Below, one piece after another: positions 35,558 through 43,397 of a DNA stretch of 64,000 bases. This DNA comes from Streptococcus acidominimus (GTDB lineage: Bacteria > Bacillota > Bacilli > Lactobacillales > Streptococcaceae). The stretch's first letter is position 1, and each line of letters opens with the position of its first letter. Below the pieces are notes generated by a model. It was not told where the DNA came from. It did not search any database and saw only the letters and a program-made list of their open reading frames with translations. A program made the position numbers and the translations under genes. Location of the stretch: assembly GCF_001921825.1 (NCBI RefSeq), contig NZ_MSJL01000003.1, positions 1 through 64,000 on the forward strand. The letters are read 5' to 3'.

Positions 35558-35588
35558 AAAAGAGGTTGGGATGATCCCGACCTCTTTT
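35558..35588. terminator. Terminator after trxA
   Basis: AAAAGAGGTTGGGA and TCCCGACCTCTTTT pair around TGA, ending in TTTT; likely bidirectional. Confidence 0.85.
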
Positions 35589-35619
35589 GGTATAGATTGC
35601 TTTCTTTGCGTATTATACT

Positions 35620-35765
35620 CGTCAAACATCAAAATCTGACGTTGTTAACTCGCCTTGCTGGGTAAAAAGCTCCAGTGGAGGTTTTTAGCCTGTTCCCTTA
35701 AAACAAGATAGAACGAGTGGAACTCGTGTCAAGTGCGCCCCTCTTTGGGACATAACTGTTTCAGC
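35620..35765. repeat. Mosaic repeat fragments between trxA and ybaB
   Basis: Contains TTAACTCGCCTTGCTG (MITE interior), AAAAAGCTCCAGTGGAGGTTTTTAGC-type hairpin and ACGAGTGGAACTCGTGTC, all modules seen elsewhere. No gene. Confidence 0.55.
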
Positions 35766-35780
35766 TTTAGCCAATTAGTA

Positions 35781-36080
35781 TTAAAACGGTAGTTTTCCTG
35801 CAAAGGCTCCCAATGTTTTTTGGGTGGCTTGATCAATTTTTGTCAGTGCCTGATTGACCGCTTGAATGGTCATCTCTTGCAAGGTTTCCACATCATCTGC
35901 ATCAACCACTTCCGGTTTAAAATCGATTGCTATAAGTTTCTTATCGCCTGTAAAGCGGACAGAAACCAAGTCTTGGACAGAGCTTCCCACAAACTCGGTT
36001 GCCGCCAATTCCGCCTGACCTTTCTCCATTTGCTTTTGCAATTTCTGGGCTTGCTTCATCATTTGTTGCATGTTCATCAT
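35781..36080 (-). CDS. ybaB: YbaB/EbfC nucleoid-associated protein
   Basis: 99-residue DNA-binding protein with the family start [20 protein letters not shown] and [26 protein letters not shown] lies upstream of the chosen start at 36080. The prophage integrase gene ends 91 bases upstream, so integration has replaced its original upstream DNA. Confidence 0.92.
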   Translation of the reverse strand: MMNMQQMMKQAQKLQKQMEKGQAELAATEFVGSSVQDLVSVRFTGDKKLIAIDFKPEVVDADDVETLQEMTIQAVNQALTKIDQATQKTLGAFAGKLPF

Positions 36081-36170
36081 AGTGTGTAGTTCTCCTTTAT
36101 TTATCAACGTTTCTATGGGTTTTTGTATCTTATAATTTATTGTTTTGGGGCAAGTTTGGGGCAAAAATTA
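36081..36170. other. Probable left prophage junction (attL region)
   Basis: The gap between ybaB and the integrase contains two copies of TTGGGGCAA (within 36143-36161) and TATCTTATAATTTATTG. The right junction is outside the window, so the duplicated core cannot be defined. Confidence 0.45.
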
Positions 36171-37286
36171 TTAAACTTGATTCAGTTTATTTAATAAATC
36201 ATTGCCCATTTTCTCGGTAACGTGGGTATAAATCTTAATAGTGGTCTCACTATCTACGTGCCCCACCCGTTGCATAACTGCTTTTAGTGGTACGTTTAGT
36301 TCAGCAAGTAGTGTGATATGCGCGTGTCTGTATTTGTGAGCTGTCAGCTTGACGCCGAACAATTTATCTGAAGCGTTTTTCATTCGCCTATCAATCGTAT
36401 TTATAGAGAGATAGTTCCCACGTCGGCTGACAAAAACGAAGTCTCGCTCCAGCTTATGTATTTTTTGGTAGCTACGCTCTTCCGTAAAGATTTCTAAGAC
36501 GCGTTCTGGGGCGCTAATGACTCGTTCTGAACCGTCATTTTTTGTGCTAGTTGGTTCTGCGTTTGCGTGTCCATTCGTCGAGTAATCCAGCGTGTATTCG
36601 ATATAGATTAGCTTTTTCTCAAAGTCCACTTTTGACCACGGTAGCGCTAGAAGCTCTCCTGGGCGCATCCCGGTCAAGAAAAGAACCTCGGCAAAGTTTG
36701 CAACGTGCGAGCTGTCCGGATGTGACCGTATCTCTTCTATAATTTTCTTAATCTGCTCACTGCCTAAAAAACTATATTCGATTTGATTGGTCCTCTTAGT
36801 GCGTTTAGGGCTGATGACTTTTGTTAACGGATTTTCAGTTATGTAGCCCATTGTGACTGCATACCGCAACATAAGATTCAAAGGTTGCTTGATTAGATTG
36901 ACTGTGTTGTCTGCGTATTTTGATCGTAGATCATCCATAAACCGTTGAAGCAGCTTGACGTCGATATTTTTTACAAGGACCTCTTCTGAAATAAAGTTCC
37001 GGATTTTATCAATAGGGTGCTCATAGACTTTCATTGTTCTGGTTTTAACGGTCTTTGAGTGAGATTCCTTCCACTCTTCTACGAGTTTGCCAAACGTGAT
37101 GTCTCCTATGCCTTTTTCGATAAGCAAGTCCGCTATTTTCTCGTTGAGTAATCGAGAGGCTTTATTGATAGCTTGAGGAGTGCGAGAGGTGAGAGGGACC
37201 GTTGCACGCTTGCTTTTATTTGTGTATGGATCTTTGTAGCGTTCAACTAGCCTCAATTTTCCGCTCGGTAGTTCTTCAACATACAT
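36171..37286 (-). CDS. int: Phage tyrosine integrase
   Basis: 371 residues: an N-terminal arm-binding domain (YKDPYTNKSKRATVPL), a SAM-like core-binding domain and the catalytic domain with LTGMRPGELLALPW (Arg), HKYRHAHITLLAE (His-x-x-Arg), RVGHVDSETTIKIYTHV (His and nucleophile Tyr). Carries out site-specific insertion and excision. AAGGAGGTGATAGC precedes the start. Convergent position beside the attachment site is typical. Confidence 0.95.
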   Translation of the reverse strand: MYVEELPSGKLRLVERYKDPYTNKSKRATVPLTSRTPQAINKASRLLNEKIADLLIEKGIGDITFGKLVEEWKESHSKTVKTRTMKVYEHPIDKIRNFISEEVLVKNIDVKLLQRFMDDLRSKYADNTVNLIKQPLNLMLRYAVTMGYITENPLTKVISPKRTKRTNQIEYSFLGSEQIKKIIEEIRSHPDSSHVANFAEVLFLTGMRPGELLALPWSKVDFEKKLIYIEYTLDYSTNGHANAEPTSTKNDGSERVISAPERVLEIFTEERSYQKIHKLERDFVFVSRRGNYLSINTIDRRMKNASDKLFGVKLTAHKYRHAHITLLAELNVPLKAVMQRVGHVDSETTIKIYTHVTEKMGNDLLNKLNQV

Positions 37287-37350
37287 GCTATCACCTCCTT
37301 TTTCTCCTCACACTCAAGCTTGCCGGCGGAGAGTGTGGGGAGTTTTTTGC

Positions 37351-37379
37351 TTGCATTATCTATAAAAATATCATATAAT
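37351..37379 (+). promoter_or_regulatory. Promoter of a small RNA next to int
   Basis: TTGCAT at 37351-37356, 17-base spacer, TATAAT at 37374-37379, directed rightward, against the direction of the surrounding genes. Confidence 0.6.
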
Positions 37380-37385
37380 TAGTAT

Positions 37386-37463
37386 AGCTAATCCATACGA
37401 TGACTGCCAGTCAATCGTTAGCTCTGAATCGTTCGCGCTTACAAGGCATCGAACGATTTTTTT
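37386..37463 (+). ncRNA. Predicted structured RNA, about 78 nt
   Basis: From the promoter above, the RNA would fold as an outer stem AGCTAA/TTAGCT (37386-37391 with 37418-37423) enclosing CGAT/ATCG and GACT/AGTC, then a terminator hairpin AATCGTTCG/CGAACGATT (37427-37458) with a T run. It lies between the divergently read-out integrase and a three-gene cassette and ends at the 3' end of the 226-residue gene. No ORF. Function unknown. Confidence 0.5.
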
Positions 37464-38142
37464 ATTTATTGAATTGTACTAGGTCTTGTTTATATTTCTT
37501 ATTTATTAAGAAAACAATGTAATTCTTATCTTTGAACGCAGAATCGATAATCTCATAATAAATTGGCAACATTATCCAAATTATTCCGTGAAGTACATCT
37601 TCTAAATCTGATAGCATTTCCAAGTAAGAAACGGGATCGTAGCTTGTTTCAAATTTAGAGTATATAAAATCAATTTCATTTCTAAAGGAGATTCTTTCTA
37701 GATTTCCATGGACGTAAGAGCATGCTTTTGAATACTGTTTATTGTATATTCCATTTAAAATTGATTTATATTTTGTAGGAGTATGAGTGGCTTTGTATAT
37801 ATTTTCTAACTTTTCTTTATTGGCATTGAATGACCTTGTATTTGGGTTTGGGGAGTTGAGCATTCTTAGTGCGTTTTCTAGTATCGAACGGAGGTTTAAG
37901 TAGAAATATCTAGGATTATTTTTTTCTATCTCTTGCAGAGAAAATAGAGTATCTTCAAGTAAGCAATAATAATACTTATTACTATCTATATGAGGGGAAT
38001 TATATATTGTTTTCAGAAAAATAAATTTTTTTGTAATTCTAATCAAACTGCTTTTTTCTTCTATAAGTTCATCTTTACAAAGATTTTCAAATGCTTTCAG
38101 GGCTTTGTTGATGTCTATTTTTAGTGATTCCAAAGGTTTCAT
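37462..38142 (-). CDS. Unrecognised 226-residue prophage cargo protein
   Basis: Mostly helical. NLRSILENALRML (about 83-95) and YSKACSYVHGN (about 134-144) recall the helical HEPN/DUF5677-like proteins often found in abortive-infection genes, but the Rx4-6H ribonuclease motif is not clear. AT-rich. Last gene of a leftward cassette after a 113-residue gene (3-base gap) and a ParA-like ATPase. Its position between int and the repressor is the usual place for lysogenic-conversion or defence cargo. Confidence 0.6.
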   Translation of the reverse strand: MKPLESLKIDINKALKAFENLCKDELIEEKSSLIRITKKFIFLKTIYNSPHIDSNKYYYCLLEDTLFSLQEIEKNNPRYFYLNLRSILENALRMLNSPNPNTRSFNANKEKLENIYKATHTPTKYKSILNGIYNKQYSKACSYVHGNLERISFRNEIDFIYSKFETSYDPVSYLEMLSDLEDVLHGIIWIMLPIYYEIIDSAFKDKNYIVFLINKKYKQDLVQFNK

Positions 38143-38145
38143 AAA

Positions 38146-38487
38146 TTAATACCACGACAGAAGATTGCTACCGCCTTCTAGTTTATTTTGTTTTTTTTCT
38201 ACATTGATAGATTTTAGATATTTTAACATTTTCTTCCTGACGAGATTGATTTGTTTTTCGTCATATTTGTAGATCTCTCTGGTAAGGCGTGCGACAATCA
38301 TTGTGCGTGAACGCATTACATATGGAAGAAATTCTATACTAAATACTTGAGACAAATACATAGATATTTCACTGTTGTGTTTGAACAAATCTTTCGATAA
38401 TAGTAGTTCAGAATTTAGACCAATTAAGCTATATTTTTTTAAGTCGCTCCTATTCAAAATATTTATATAGTGTAAAATGCTAGTCAT
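38146..38487 (-). CDS. Unrecognised 113-residue cassette protein
   Basis: Helical and basic (MLKYLKSINVEKKQNK near the end). Its start overlaps the end of the ParA-like gene by 8 bases, so it is translationally coupled to it. This position suits a partner or DNA-binding protein of the ATPase, as ParB-like partners usually are, but no ParB or HTH motif is visible. Confidence 0.6.
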   Translation of the reverse strand: MTSILHYINILNRSDLKKYSLIGLNSELLLSKDLFKHNSEISMYLSQVFSIEFLPYVMRSRTMIVARLTREIYKYDEKQINLVRKKMLKYLKSINVEKKQNKLEGGSNLLSWY

Positions 38488-39403
38488 TAGTAAGCTCCTT
38501 GTTAATTTTTCCCTCTAACTCAATGGCTATAGCTCCAATAGAATCTTTAGACTCGAGATATTCGATAGCTATATTTCCTTTGGCACCATTCTCTAGGTTA
38601 CTATTCCTAAACATCTGTGATTCAAATATGGATATATTGCGTTTTTCTCGATTTTTTTCTTCGAAGGCATCTTTTATTTTTTGGGTCTTTATAGGTAATG
38701 TTTTAGGTATTCTGCTATATACCACACCTAAACATTTCAAGTTCAATTCTTCGTCTCGGATTAATTTGTCAATCACTTCCATTAAGGAGTTGATTCCTAA
38801 GATAGAATAATACTCAAGATGATTGGGAACCAAGTAATAGTCAGATGCGATTAAGCAAGCATCAGTATAAGTAGTTAAAGTTGGAGGACAATCAATAAAT
38901 ATGTAATCAAAACTTTCTCGGGAATTTTGTTCTCGTAAGAATGTTCGAATTTTTTTATTATTATTGCCTTGGACATATACTAAATCTAGATTTCCTGCTA
39001 TTATGGAAAGATTCTCGCTTAACTGTGTTATCGTATCGCTGTTTATAGGCTCTGGACTACTAGCTCTAGCCGTAGGTGTCGGGAAAAGATTGAGAATATT
39101 TTTAGCTCCTTTTAATATATACTCCTCGTAAAAATATCTATCAAAAGGCGTTTCTTCACCATCACTCATATCTTCTTTCCATCGCTTTTTTATCTCAGAG
39201 TGAAATTTTTGGAGCTGTTTCTTATTGCTACCATAATAATTCATTAAAGATTGAGTAGCATTAGATTGTGGATCTCCGTCAATTACTAAAACTTTTTTCT
39301 TTTGCACTTCTGCAAAAAATGTAGCAAGTCCAATTGTTAAAGTAGTTTTACCCACTCCGCCCTTCATATTGATTATGCTAATCACTTTCCCGTTTTTTGT
39401 CAT
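38480..39403 (-). CDS. ParA-family P-loop ATPase
   Basis: 307 residues with the deviant Walker A NMKGGVGKTTL (residues 12-22), VLVIDGDPQSNATQSL, and FDYIFIDCPPTLTTYT (Walker B). This is the ParA/Soj/MinD fold, which uses ATP-driven dimerisation, usually on DNA. In plasmids it segregates DNA; here there is no ParB and an integrase is present, so a role in a cargo or defence system is possible. First gene of the leftward cassette, downstream of cI. Confidence 0.85.
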   Translation of the reverse strand: MTKNGKVISIINMKGGVGKTTLTIGLATFFAEVQKKKVLVIDGDPQSNATQSLMNYYGSNKKQLQKFHSEIKKRWKEDMSDGEETPFDRYFYEEYILKGAKNILNLFPTPTARASSPEPINSDTITQLSENLSIIAGNLDLVYVQGNNNKKIRTFLREQNSRESFDYIFIDCPPTLTTYTDACLIASDYYLVPNHLEYYSILGINSLMEVIDKLIRDEELNLKCLGVVYSRIPKTLPIKTQKIKDAFEEKNREKRNISIFESQMFRNSNLENGAKGNIAIEYLESKDSIGAIAIELEGKINKELTND

Positions 39404-39490
39404 TGTGGCCCCCTTTAGTATTTTTATTTCAAAATTATTTAACTAAATTATAAAATTCCTCTTTAACCATAGCCTCATCAGCTATGGTTT

Positions 39491-40276
39491 TTAATTTTCT
39501 CTATAAACAGATACAACCTCGCCGATAATTCGGAAGTCAGTATCTGCGTCAATTGGCATGTCTGGGTATTCGGGGTTGAAACTGTGCAAGTACGCCCCGT
39601 CCTCGTCTATAACCAGTTGTTTTATATAAGCGTCTCCGTAGTAGTCAAATACGCCAATATCGCCGTCTTTTAAGTCAACAGATAGTTTTACAAAGACATA
39701 ATCGCCTGTGTAGTATTCTGGCTCCATAGAACGACCGTAAACAGGAATGACAAAATCGACATCCACATCTATCGGAAGTGATATAGTCTCTTTTTGAACA
39801 TCACCAAGATATTGTCCTGTCCCAGCAGATATGGCACTATCGTAAAAATCGTAGTCGTATTTTGGAGGAAACGCAATGATTTTATCCGAATTGTATTCAG
39901 CTGGTTCTTCTTGGATTTCCCTAGTTGTTTTTTTCTGCTCCTCCAGTTGCTCTGTGGCGTACTCTAGGACGTTTTCTTGGCGCTTGGGGTGTAATTGTAT
40001 CGCCGTATCGTTTATCGCTTGTATGGTGTCATTTTTTGCGTCTGAGGAGGGGATAGATTGATTTTCTAATTCTAGTCCTAGAATATATTCTACAGTTGTA
40101 TTCAATTTATCTGCAAAAATTTCCGTTTTATTTACTGGAAATTGCCTATTCTTATTTAAATATCGAGAAAGAGAAGACTTGGGCATTCCCAGTTTCCGTG
40201 CGAATTCACTTAAACTCCAACCTTTTTGTTTGTACAAAGAGATAACAATATCTACTATTTCGGAATTTTCTCTCAT
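39491..40276 (-). CDS. CI-like repressor with S24 peptidase domain
   Basis: 261 residues: an N-terminal HTH (SLSEFARKLGMPKSSLSRYL, 21-40) and a C-terminal LexA/S24 domain. The cleavage site Ala151-Gly152 (SAISAGTGQ), Ser183 (GRSMEP) and Lys219 (AYIKQ) are all in place, so SOS-induced self-cleavage is expected. It maintains lysogeny by binding the GGGAAC-type sites in the divergent promoter region to its right. Confidence 0.92.
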   Translation of the reverse strand: MRENSEIVDIVISLYKQKGWSLSEFARKLGMPKSSLSRYLNKNRQFPVNKTEIFADKLNTTVEYILGLELENQSIPSSDAKNDTIQAINDTAIQLHPKRQENVLEYATEQLEEQKKTTREIQEEPAEYNSDKIIAFPPKYDYDFYDSAISAGTGQYLGDVQKETISLPIDVDVDFVIPVYGRSMEPEYYTGDYVFVKLSVDLKDGDIGVFDYYGDAYIKQLVIDEDGAYLHSFNPEYPDMPIDADTDFRIIGEVVSVYREN

Positions 40277-40445
40277 GTGGGAACTCCTTTCTTTTGTTTT
40301 TCTAATTACATTATATACTATTTTGTTCCCAAAGTGAAACTTTTTTATAAAATTTTTGATTTAAATGTTGACATTCGGGAACAATGATGCTATAATATAG
40401 CCAAGGTCAAGGAAACGACCTAGTCAAACGAAAGGAGCAAGGCAA
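40277..40445. promoter_or_regulatory. Lysogeny switch: divergent promoters and operators
   Basis: Rightward promoter TTGACA (40368-40373), 17 bases, TATAAT (40391-40396). Leftward -10-like TATAAT on the minus strand near 40310. Repeated GGGAAC motifs at 40281-40286, as TGTTCCC at 40324-40330 and GGGAACAA at 40377-40384 (between -35 and -10) are candidate CI operators. Confidence 0.75.
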
Positions 40446-40574
40446 ATGGTGGAACACATCATAAAAAGCCTAGCAGATAAGGAACTGGTACTTCCGATTA
40501 TCATACTAGGCTTAGTCAGAGAAGCTAGACTCTGGCACAAACAAATCTTGGAACATAAATCCAAGAAAAAGTAA
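40446..40574 (+). CDS. 42-residue early phage protein
   Basis: First gene after the rightward promoter, with AAAGGAG upstream. Central hydrophobic LVLPIIILGLV and a basic tail KSKKK. No family recognised. Confidence 0.55.
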   Translation: MVEHIIKSLADKELVLPIIILGLVREARLWHKQILEHKSKKK

Positions 40575-40638
40575 GAGCAAGGGGCAACAGCCCCAACCTC
40601 TTATCTTTAGTGTACCACCATTTGCCCGGGAAATCAAT

Positions 40639-40710
40639 ATGAAAATTTTAGCTGTATTGTTGCTAGCGTCATTTGTAGCACGGCAGATTGTGAAACGGAG
40701 GAAGAAGTGA
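40639..40710 (+). CDS. 23-residue hydrophobic peptide
   Basis: MKILAVLLLASFVARQIVKR plus KK, a single membrane-helix peptide. Its TGA overlaps the ATG of the next gene by one base (TGATG). No ribosome site is strong. Speculative but tightly packed with its neighbour. Confidence 0.35.
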   Translation: MKILAVLLLASFVARQIVKRRKK

Positions 40711-40853
40711 TGGGAGCGAAAATCAAGTATACTATCTTCTCTAAAAATGCGGATGAGGCTATTGATATAAAAAATAAGATTATTATCAATACGACAAACG
40801 TAGAAGAACTTGAAATAGACATATCAATCAATGAAGCTTATGTGTTTTATTAG
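40710..40853 (+). CDS. 47-residue early phage protein
   Basis: Begins MGAKIKYTIFSKNADEAI; GGAGGAAG overlaps the preceding ORF. Beta-rich appearance, no family recognised. Its 3' end overlaps by 4 bases the 3' end of the convergent membrane-protein gene. Confidence 0.5.
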   Translation: MGAKIKYTIFSKNADEAIDIKNKIIINTTNVEELEIDISINEAYVFY

Positions 40854-41383
40854 AGTAAGTCGCGTAATAATGCCATGGTTGATTGTCGAATAGTTGCAGG
40901 TATCTCATTCTGTTTATTGCTTTCATTAACAGTATAAGCAAAATCCTTTAGCATAGAAGGGTTTAATGTGAATATATCACTGTATTTTTTGCCGTGCGTA
41001 TCTTTATATTTAATTTCTACAGTCGCTGATTCTTTGTGATAAGGATGTATGCTAGATGTTAATTTTTGACCTGGTGCAATCATATTTCCGATAAGAGATT
41101 GAAAAAGTCGTCTATCATTAAACTCGTCAAGTCTTCCTGAGATTACTTTGATAGAGGTGATATAGGCTGGCGTTTGTCCAAAGTTTTTTATGACATAAAC
41201 TTTATTGAGGCTTTTAACGGCTATCCCTTCCACATAGAGATTAACATAGGGCTTGGCCATATCCTCAGTAGCTTTCTTAGTTTGCCATAAAGAAATGACA
41301 TTGAATAGAAAACCTATGAGTGAAATAGCAACGGTTACATACAACGTCCAAATTTGGACATTATCGTTGGTTATATTGGGCAT
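40850..41383 (-). CDS. Membrane-anchored protein of unknown function
   Basis: 177 residues, with one N-terminal membrane helix (IWTLYVTVAISLIGFLFNVI) then a soluble region containing YVIKNFGQTPAYITSIKV, an immunoglobulin-like fold pattern seen in many phage and genomic-island proteins. It is the only leftward gene inside the rightward early region, so it is probably an independently transcribed cargo gene. Confidence 0.65.
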   Translation of the reverse strand: MPNITNDNVQIWTLYVTVAISLIGFLFNVISLWQTKKATEDMAKPYVNLYVEGIAVKSLNKVYVIKNFGQTPAYITSIKVISGRLDEFNDRRLFQSLIGNMIAPGQKLTSSIHPYHKESATVEIKYKDTHGKKYSDIFTLNPSMLKDFAYTVNESNKQNEIPATIRQSTMALLRDLL

Positions 41384-41436
41384 GATACCTCTCCAATCAT
41401 TTTATTTTCATTATACCACAGAAGGGAGGTGAGAGG

Positions 41437-41682
41437 GTGCAGAAGATGACGTTTAATGTTAATAGGTTAAAAGCGGAACGAATAGCTGCTAATATGACGC
41501 AAGAAGAAGTAGCTGAAAGATTAGGTAAAAAACGAACATGGTATGCAAAAAAAGAAAGTGGCATAACTAATGTTGGGGTAGATGACCTAGCAGCTATTGC
41601 TTCTGTATTAAATGTAACAGATGTATCTATTTTTTTTACAAAGAACGTTCCCGAAACGCAACATCTATATAAAAAGGAGTAA
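41437..41682 (+). CDS. HTH (Xre/Cro-like) regulator
   Basis: 81 residues, with a helix-turn-helix AANMTQEEVAERLGKKRTWY and a conserved VGVDDLAAIASVL third helix region. GTG start with GGGAGGTGA well placed; an ATG three codons later is possible. Probably the Cro-like partner of the CI switch or an antirepressor-type regulator. Confidence 0.75.
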   Translation: MQKMTFNVNRLKAERIAANMTQEEVAERLGKKRTWYAKKESGITNVGVDDLAAIASVLNVTDVSIFFTKNVPETQHLYKKE

Positions 41683-41683
41683 C

Positions 41684-41758
41684 ATGAATGAACTAGTATT
41701 ATCTGACAATCTCGCTCAGCTTGAACTAGAAATCAATCGAAAGCTGGAACAAATATGA
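41684..41758 (+). CDS. 24-residue remnant resembling the start of a DUF3102 protein
   Basis: MNELVLSDNLAQLELEINRK is the typical beginning of phage DUF3102 proteins, which run to more than 100 residues. Here it stops after 24. AAAAGGAG upstream is strong. Either a truncated relic or a domesticated short peptide. Confidence 0.5.
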   Translation: MNELVLSDNLAQLELEINRKLEQI

Positions 41759-41820
41759 GGGCTGATAAACGTAAAAAAGCCCTTGACAAAATCAAGGACT
41801 TACCAAAAATAACTATTTAG
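41755..41820 (+). CDS. 21-residue basic peptide
   Basis: Starts in an ATGA overlap with the preceding short ORF; sequence begins MRADKRKKALDKIKDLPK. Coupling is the only evidence. Confidence 0.3.
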   Translation: MRADKRKKALDKIKDLPKITI

Positions 41821-41848
41821 ATTATATCACAAGAAAGGATAAAAAGCT

Positions 41849-42118
41849 ATGGAAGTAACGCTAGTAAAAGAAGTTATTATTACGCCACTTCTATTAAGCG
41901 ACGAAACCGCTGCTAAAACCTTCAGTATTACAAAGGAGCACGCAGGGACGTGTAGACGTGAAATGAAAGATATTCCGCGCTGGAATGCGCTCCTGTCTGA
42001 TCACGGAAGGCTAGTGGACACTAAGGTCTTCAAGCACTATTTAGATTATAGAGGGAGTTTGGAGTGGAAAAATGAATTGGACACAAATAGAAAGAAATTA
42101 AGGAGATTAAAGAAATGA
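41849..42118 (+). CDS. 89-residue early protein, possibly excisionase/DUF771-like
   Basis: ITPLLLSDETAAKTFSITKE followed by REMKDIPRWNALL and a basic tail resembles the short phage proteins annotated DUF771 or excisionase-like, which have a winged-helix fold. AAGGAT lies upstream. Family call is tentative. Confidence 0.5.
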   Translation: MEVTLVKEVIITPLLLSDETAAKTFSITKEHAGTCRREMKDIPRWNALLSDHGRLVDTKVFKHYLDYRGSLEWKNELDTNRKKLRRLKK

Positions 42119-42288
42119 TCGGATTTTATGCAATGGCTGTTGTGGCTTATACTGCTATCCTATATGGATTTAAGCTAACCAAACAAATGAACTCTGATGA
42201 GTTTAGGGAAGAAATTTACAAAGAAGAATTAAAGTTAAGATTTGGGGGAGGGAGTTCAGATAATGATCGGAAAAATGAACATTATTGA
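42115..42288 (+). CDS. 57-residue protein with one membrane helix
   Basis: N-terminal helix GFYAMAVVAYTAILYGF, then charged FREEIYKEELKLRFG. The start overlaps the preceding stop (ATGA). Confidence 0.5.
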   Translation: MIGFYAMAVVAYTAILYGFKLTKQMNSDEFREEIYKEELKLRFGGGSSDNDRKNEHY

Positions 42289-42415
42289 TGAGATTGAACG
42301 CTATGTGAAGCTACAGGGGCTGTTCGTCTCAAAAGCGCAGCGAGAGGAGCTGGAAAGCATGTCACAATATGAGGTCTTGCTGATTCGGAATAGGGAGAGG
42401 GAGCTAGTCGCATGA
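42263..42415 (+). CDS. 50-residue helical early protein
   Basis: MIGKMNIIDEIERYVKLQG onward, charged and helical. It overlaps the previous ORF by 26 bases, with GGGGGAGGG as ribosome site. No family. Confidence 0.5.
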   Translation: MIGKMNIIDEIERYVKLQGLFVSKAQREELESMSQYEVLLIRNRERELVA

Positions 42416-42552
42416 AAATAACAGTAGTAGATACCCTAACAAACTCAAGAGGTTTTTATTGGGTAGAAGGCGACATAGCGTTTCTGGCAAGCTGGCTGAC
42501 AGAAGAACAACGGAGAAAAATTATTAAACGATTGGAGGAGAAGTATGAGTAA
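42412..42552 (+). CDS. 46-residue early protein
   Basis: MKITVVDTLTNSRGFYWVEG onward. The start overlaps the preceding stop (ATGA) and its end overlaps the next gene by 8 bases. No family. Confidence 0.5.
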   Translation: MKITVVDTLTNSRGFYWVEGDIAFLASWLTEEQRRKIIKRLEEKYE

Positions 42553-42892
42553 AGCAGAACAAATACGTGTTTATTATCGTGAACATCCTAATGCGACGTA
42601 TGAAGAAGTGGCGGAGGCTTTAAACTTTGACATTGGGTTTGTGCGTTCAAATGTTAGTAGGGATGTAAACCAGTACAAAATATGTGCTCGTCGAGAGGAC
42701 GGTTCGCTTGATTATGATTATTACTACAAGATAAGCGAAGAAAAGAAAGAGTTCCTCGCTTACACGAAGGAAGTTTTACTAGAACTTGTTGAGCAACTGC
42801 GTAGTGCGAATCGGCGGGAAACTGATAGTAATCAAATCCGTTTGAACTGTAAAGAAATCCGCTCACTATTACAGGAGATTGCAAAGTTATGA
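42545..42892 (+). CDS. 115-residue protein with N-terminal HTH-like region
   Basis: ATYEEVAEALNFDIGFVRSNVSRD (residues 18-41) looks like a helix-turn-helix; the rest is helical. GGAGGAG upstream. Could be a DNA-binding early regulator or replication accessory. Confidence 0.6.
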   Translation: MSKAEQIRVYYREHPNATYEEVAEALNFDIGFVRSNVSRDVNQYKICARREDGSLDYDYYYKISEEKKEFLAYTKEVLLELVEQLRSANRRETDSNQIRLNCKEIRSLLQEIAKL

Positions 42893-43068
42893 CACAAGAT
42901 GAATTGATTGAGATGATGAACAGCGATGTGGCAATTGGCATCAAAGAGTGGATTCAGTTACGTGACCATTATTTGCAATGTATCATGAGTTTTGAAATGG
43001 GTTATCGACTATCTTATATCACAGAATACGTCAAATTCTTAGAAGACCATTTTATGGAGGATTTATGA
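42889..43068 (+). CDS. 59-residue early protein
   Basis: MTQDELIEMMNSDVAIGIKE onward, acidic and helical. Overlaps both neighbours by 4 bases (ATGA), ACAGGAG upstream. Confidence 0.5.
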   Translation: MTQDELIEMMNSDVAIGIKEWIQLRDHYLQCIMSFEMGYRLSYITEYVKFLEDHFMEDL

Positions 43069-43397
43069 AGTTTTATGTAACAGAAAATAAACGACTCATC
43101 GTAGAAATGCACTCTTACGATAGATTTGATACACAAGCTACTGGATTTGTACCTGCTCCTAATGCAAAGATTCTGATTTCAGAGAAAAATTTTCTTGAAG
43201 AGTTAACGGTTAAAGTTCGTGAAGCAATCGCCTCTGTTTTGAAAGAATATCAACCTACATTTGCAGAGCTTCCTTTAAAACAGGTATTTGATGAGAAGCG
43301 CAAACAAATTCAACAGTCTTATGATACAGAAGAAGCAGTCGCTGATATTATTCGTACTTGGGACTGCGCTACCTTGAGCGGGGAGGAGTGGACATGA
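43065..43397 (+). CDS. 110-residue early protein
   Basis: Begins MKFYVTENKRLIVEMHSYDR. Located immediately before the Sak4-like ATPase with a 4-base overlap, a place often held by Gam- or recombination-related genes, but no motif supports that. Confidence 0.5.
   Translation: MKFYVTENKRLIVEMHSYDRFDTQATGFVPAPNAKILISEKNFLEELTVKVREAIASVLKEYQPTFAELPLKQVFDEKRKQIQQSYDTEEAVADIIRTWDCATLSGEEWT

Noticed and set aside
38480..39403. Plasmid-type partition locus as proof of a phage-plasmid
   Set aside because: No ParB gene or centromere repeats are seen beside the ATPase and a tyrosine integrase is present.
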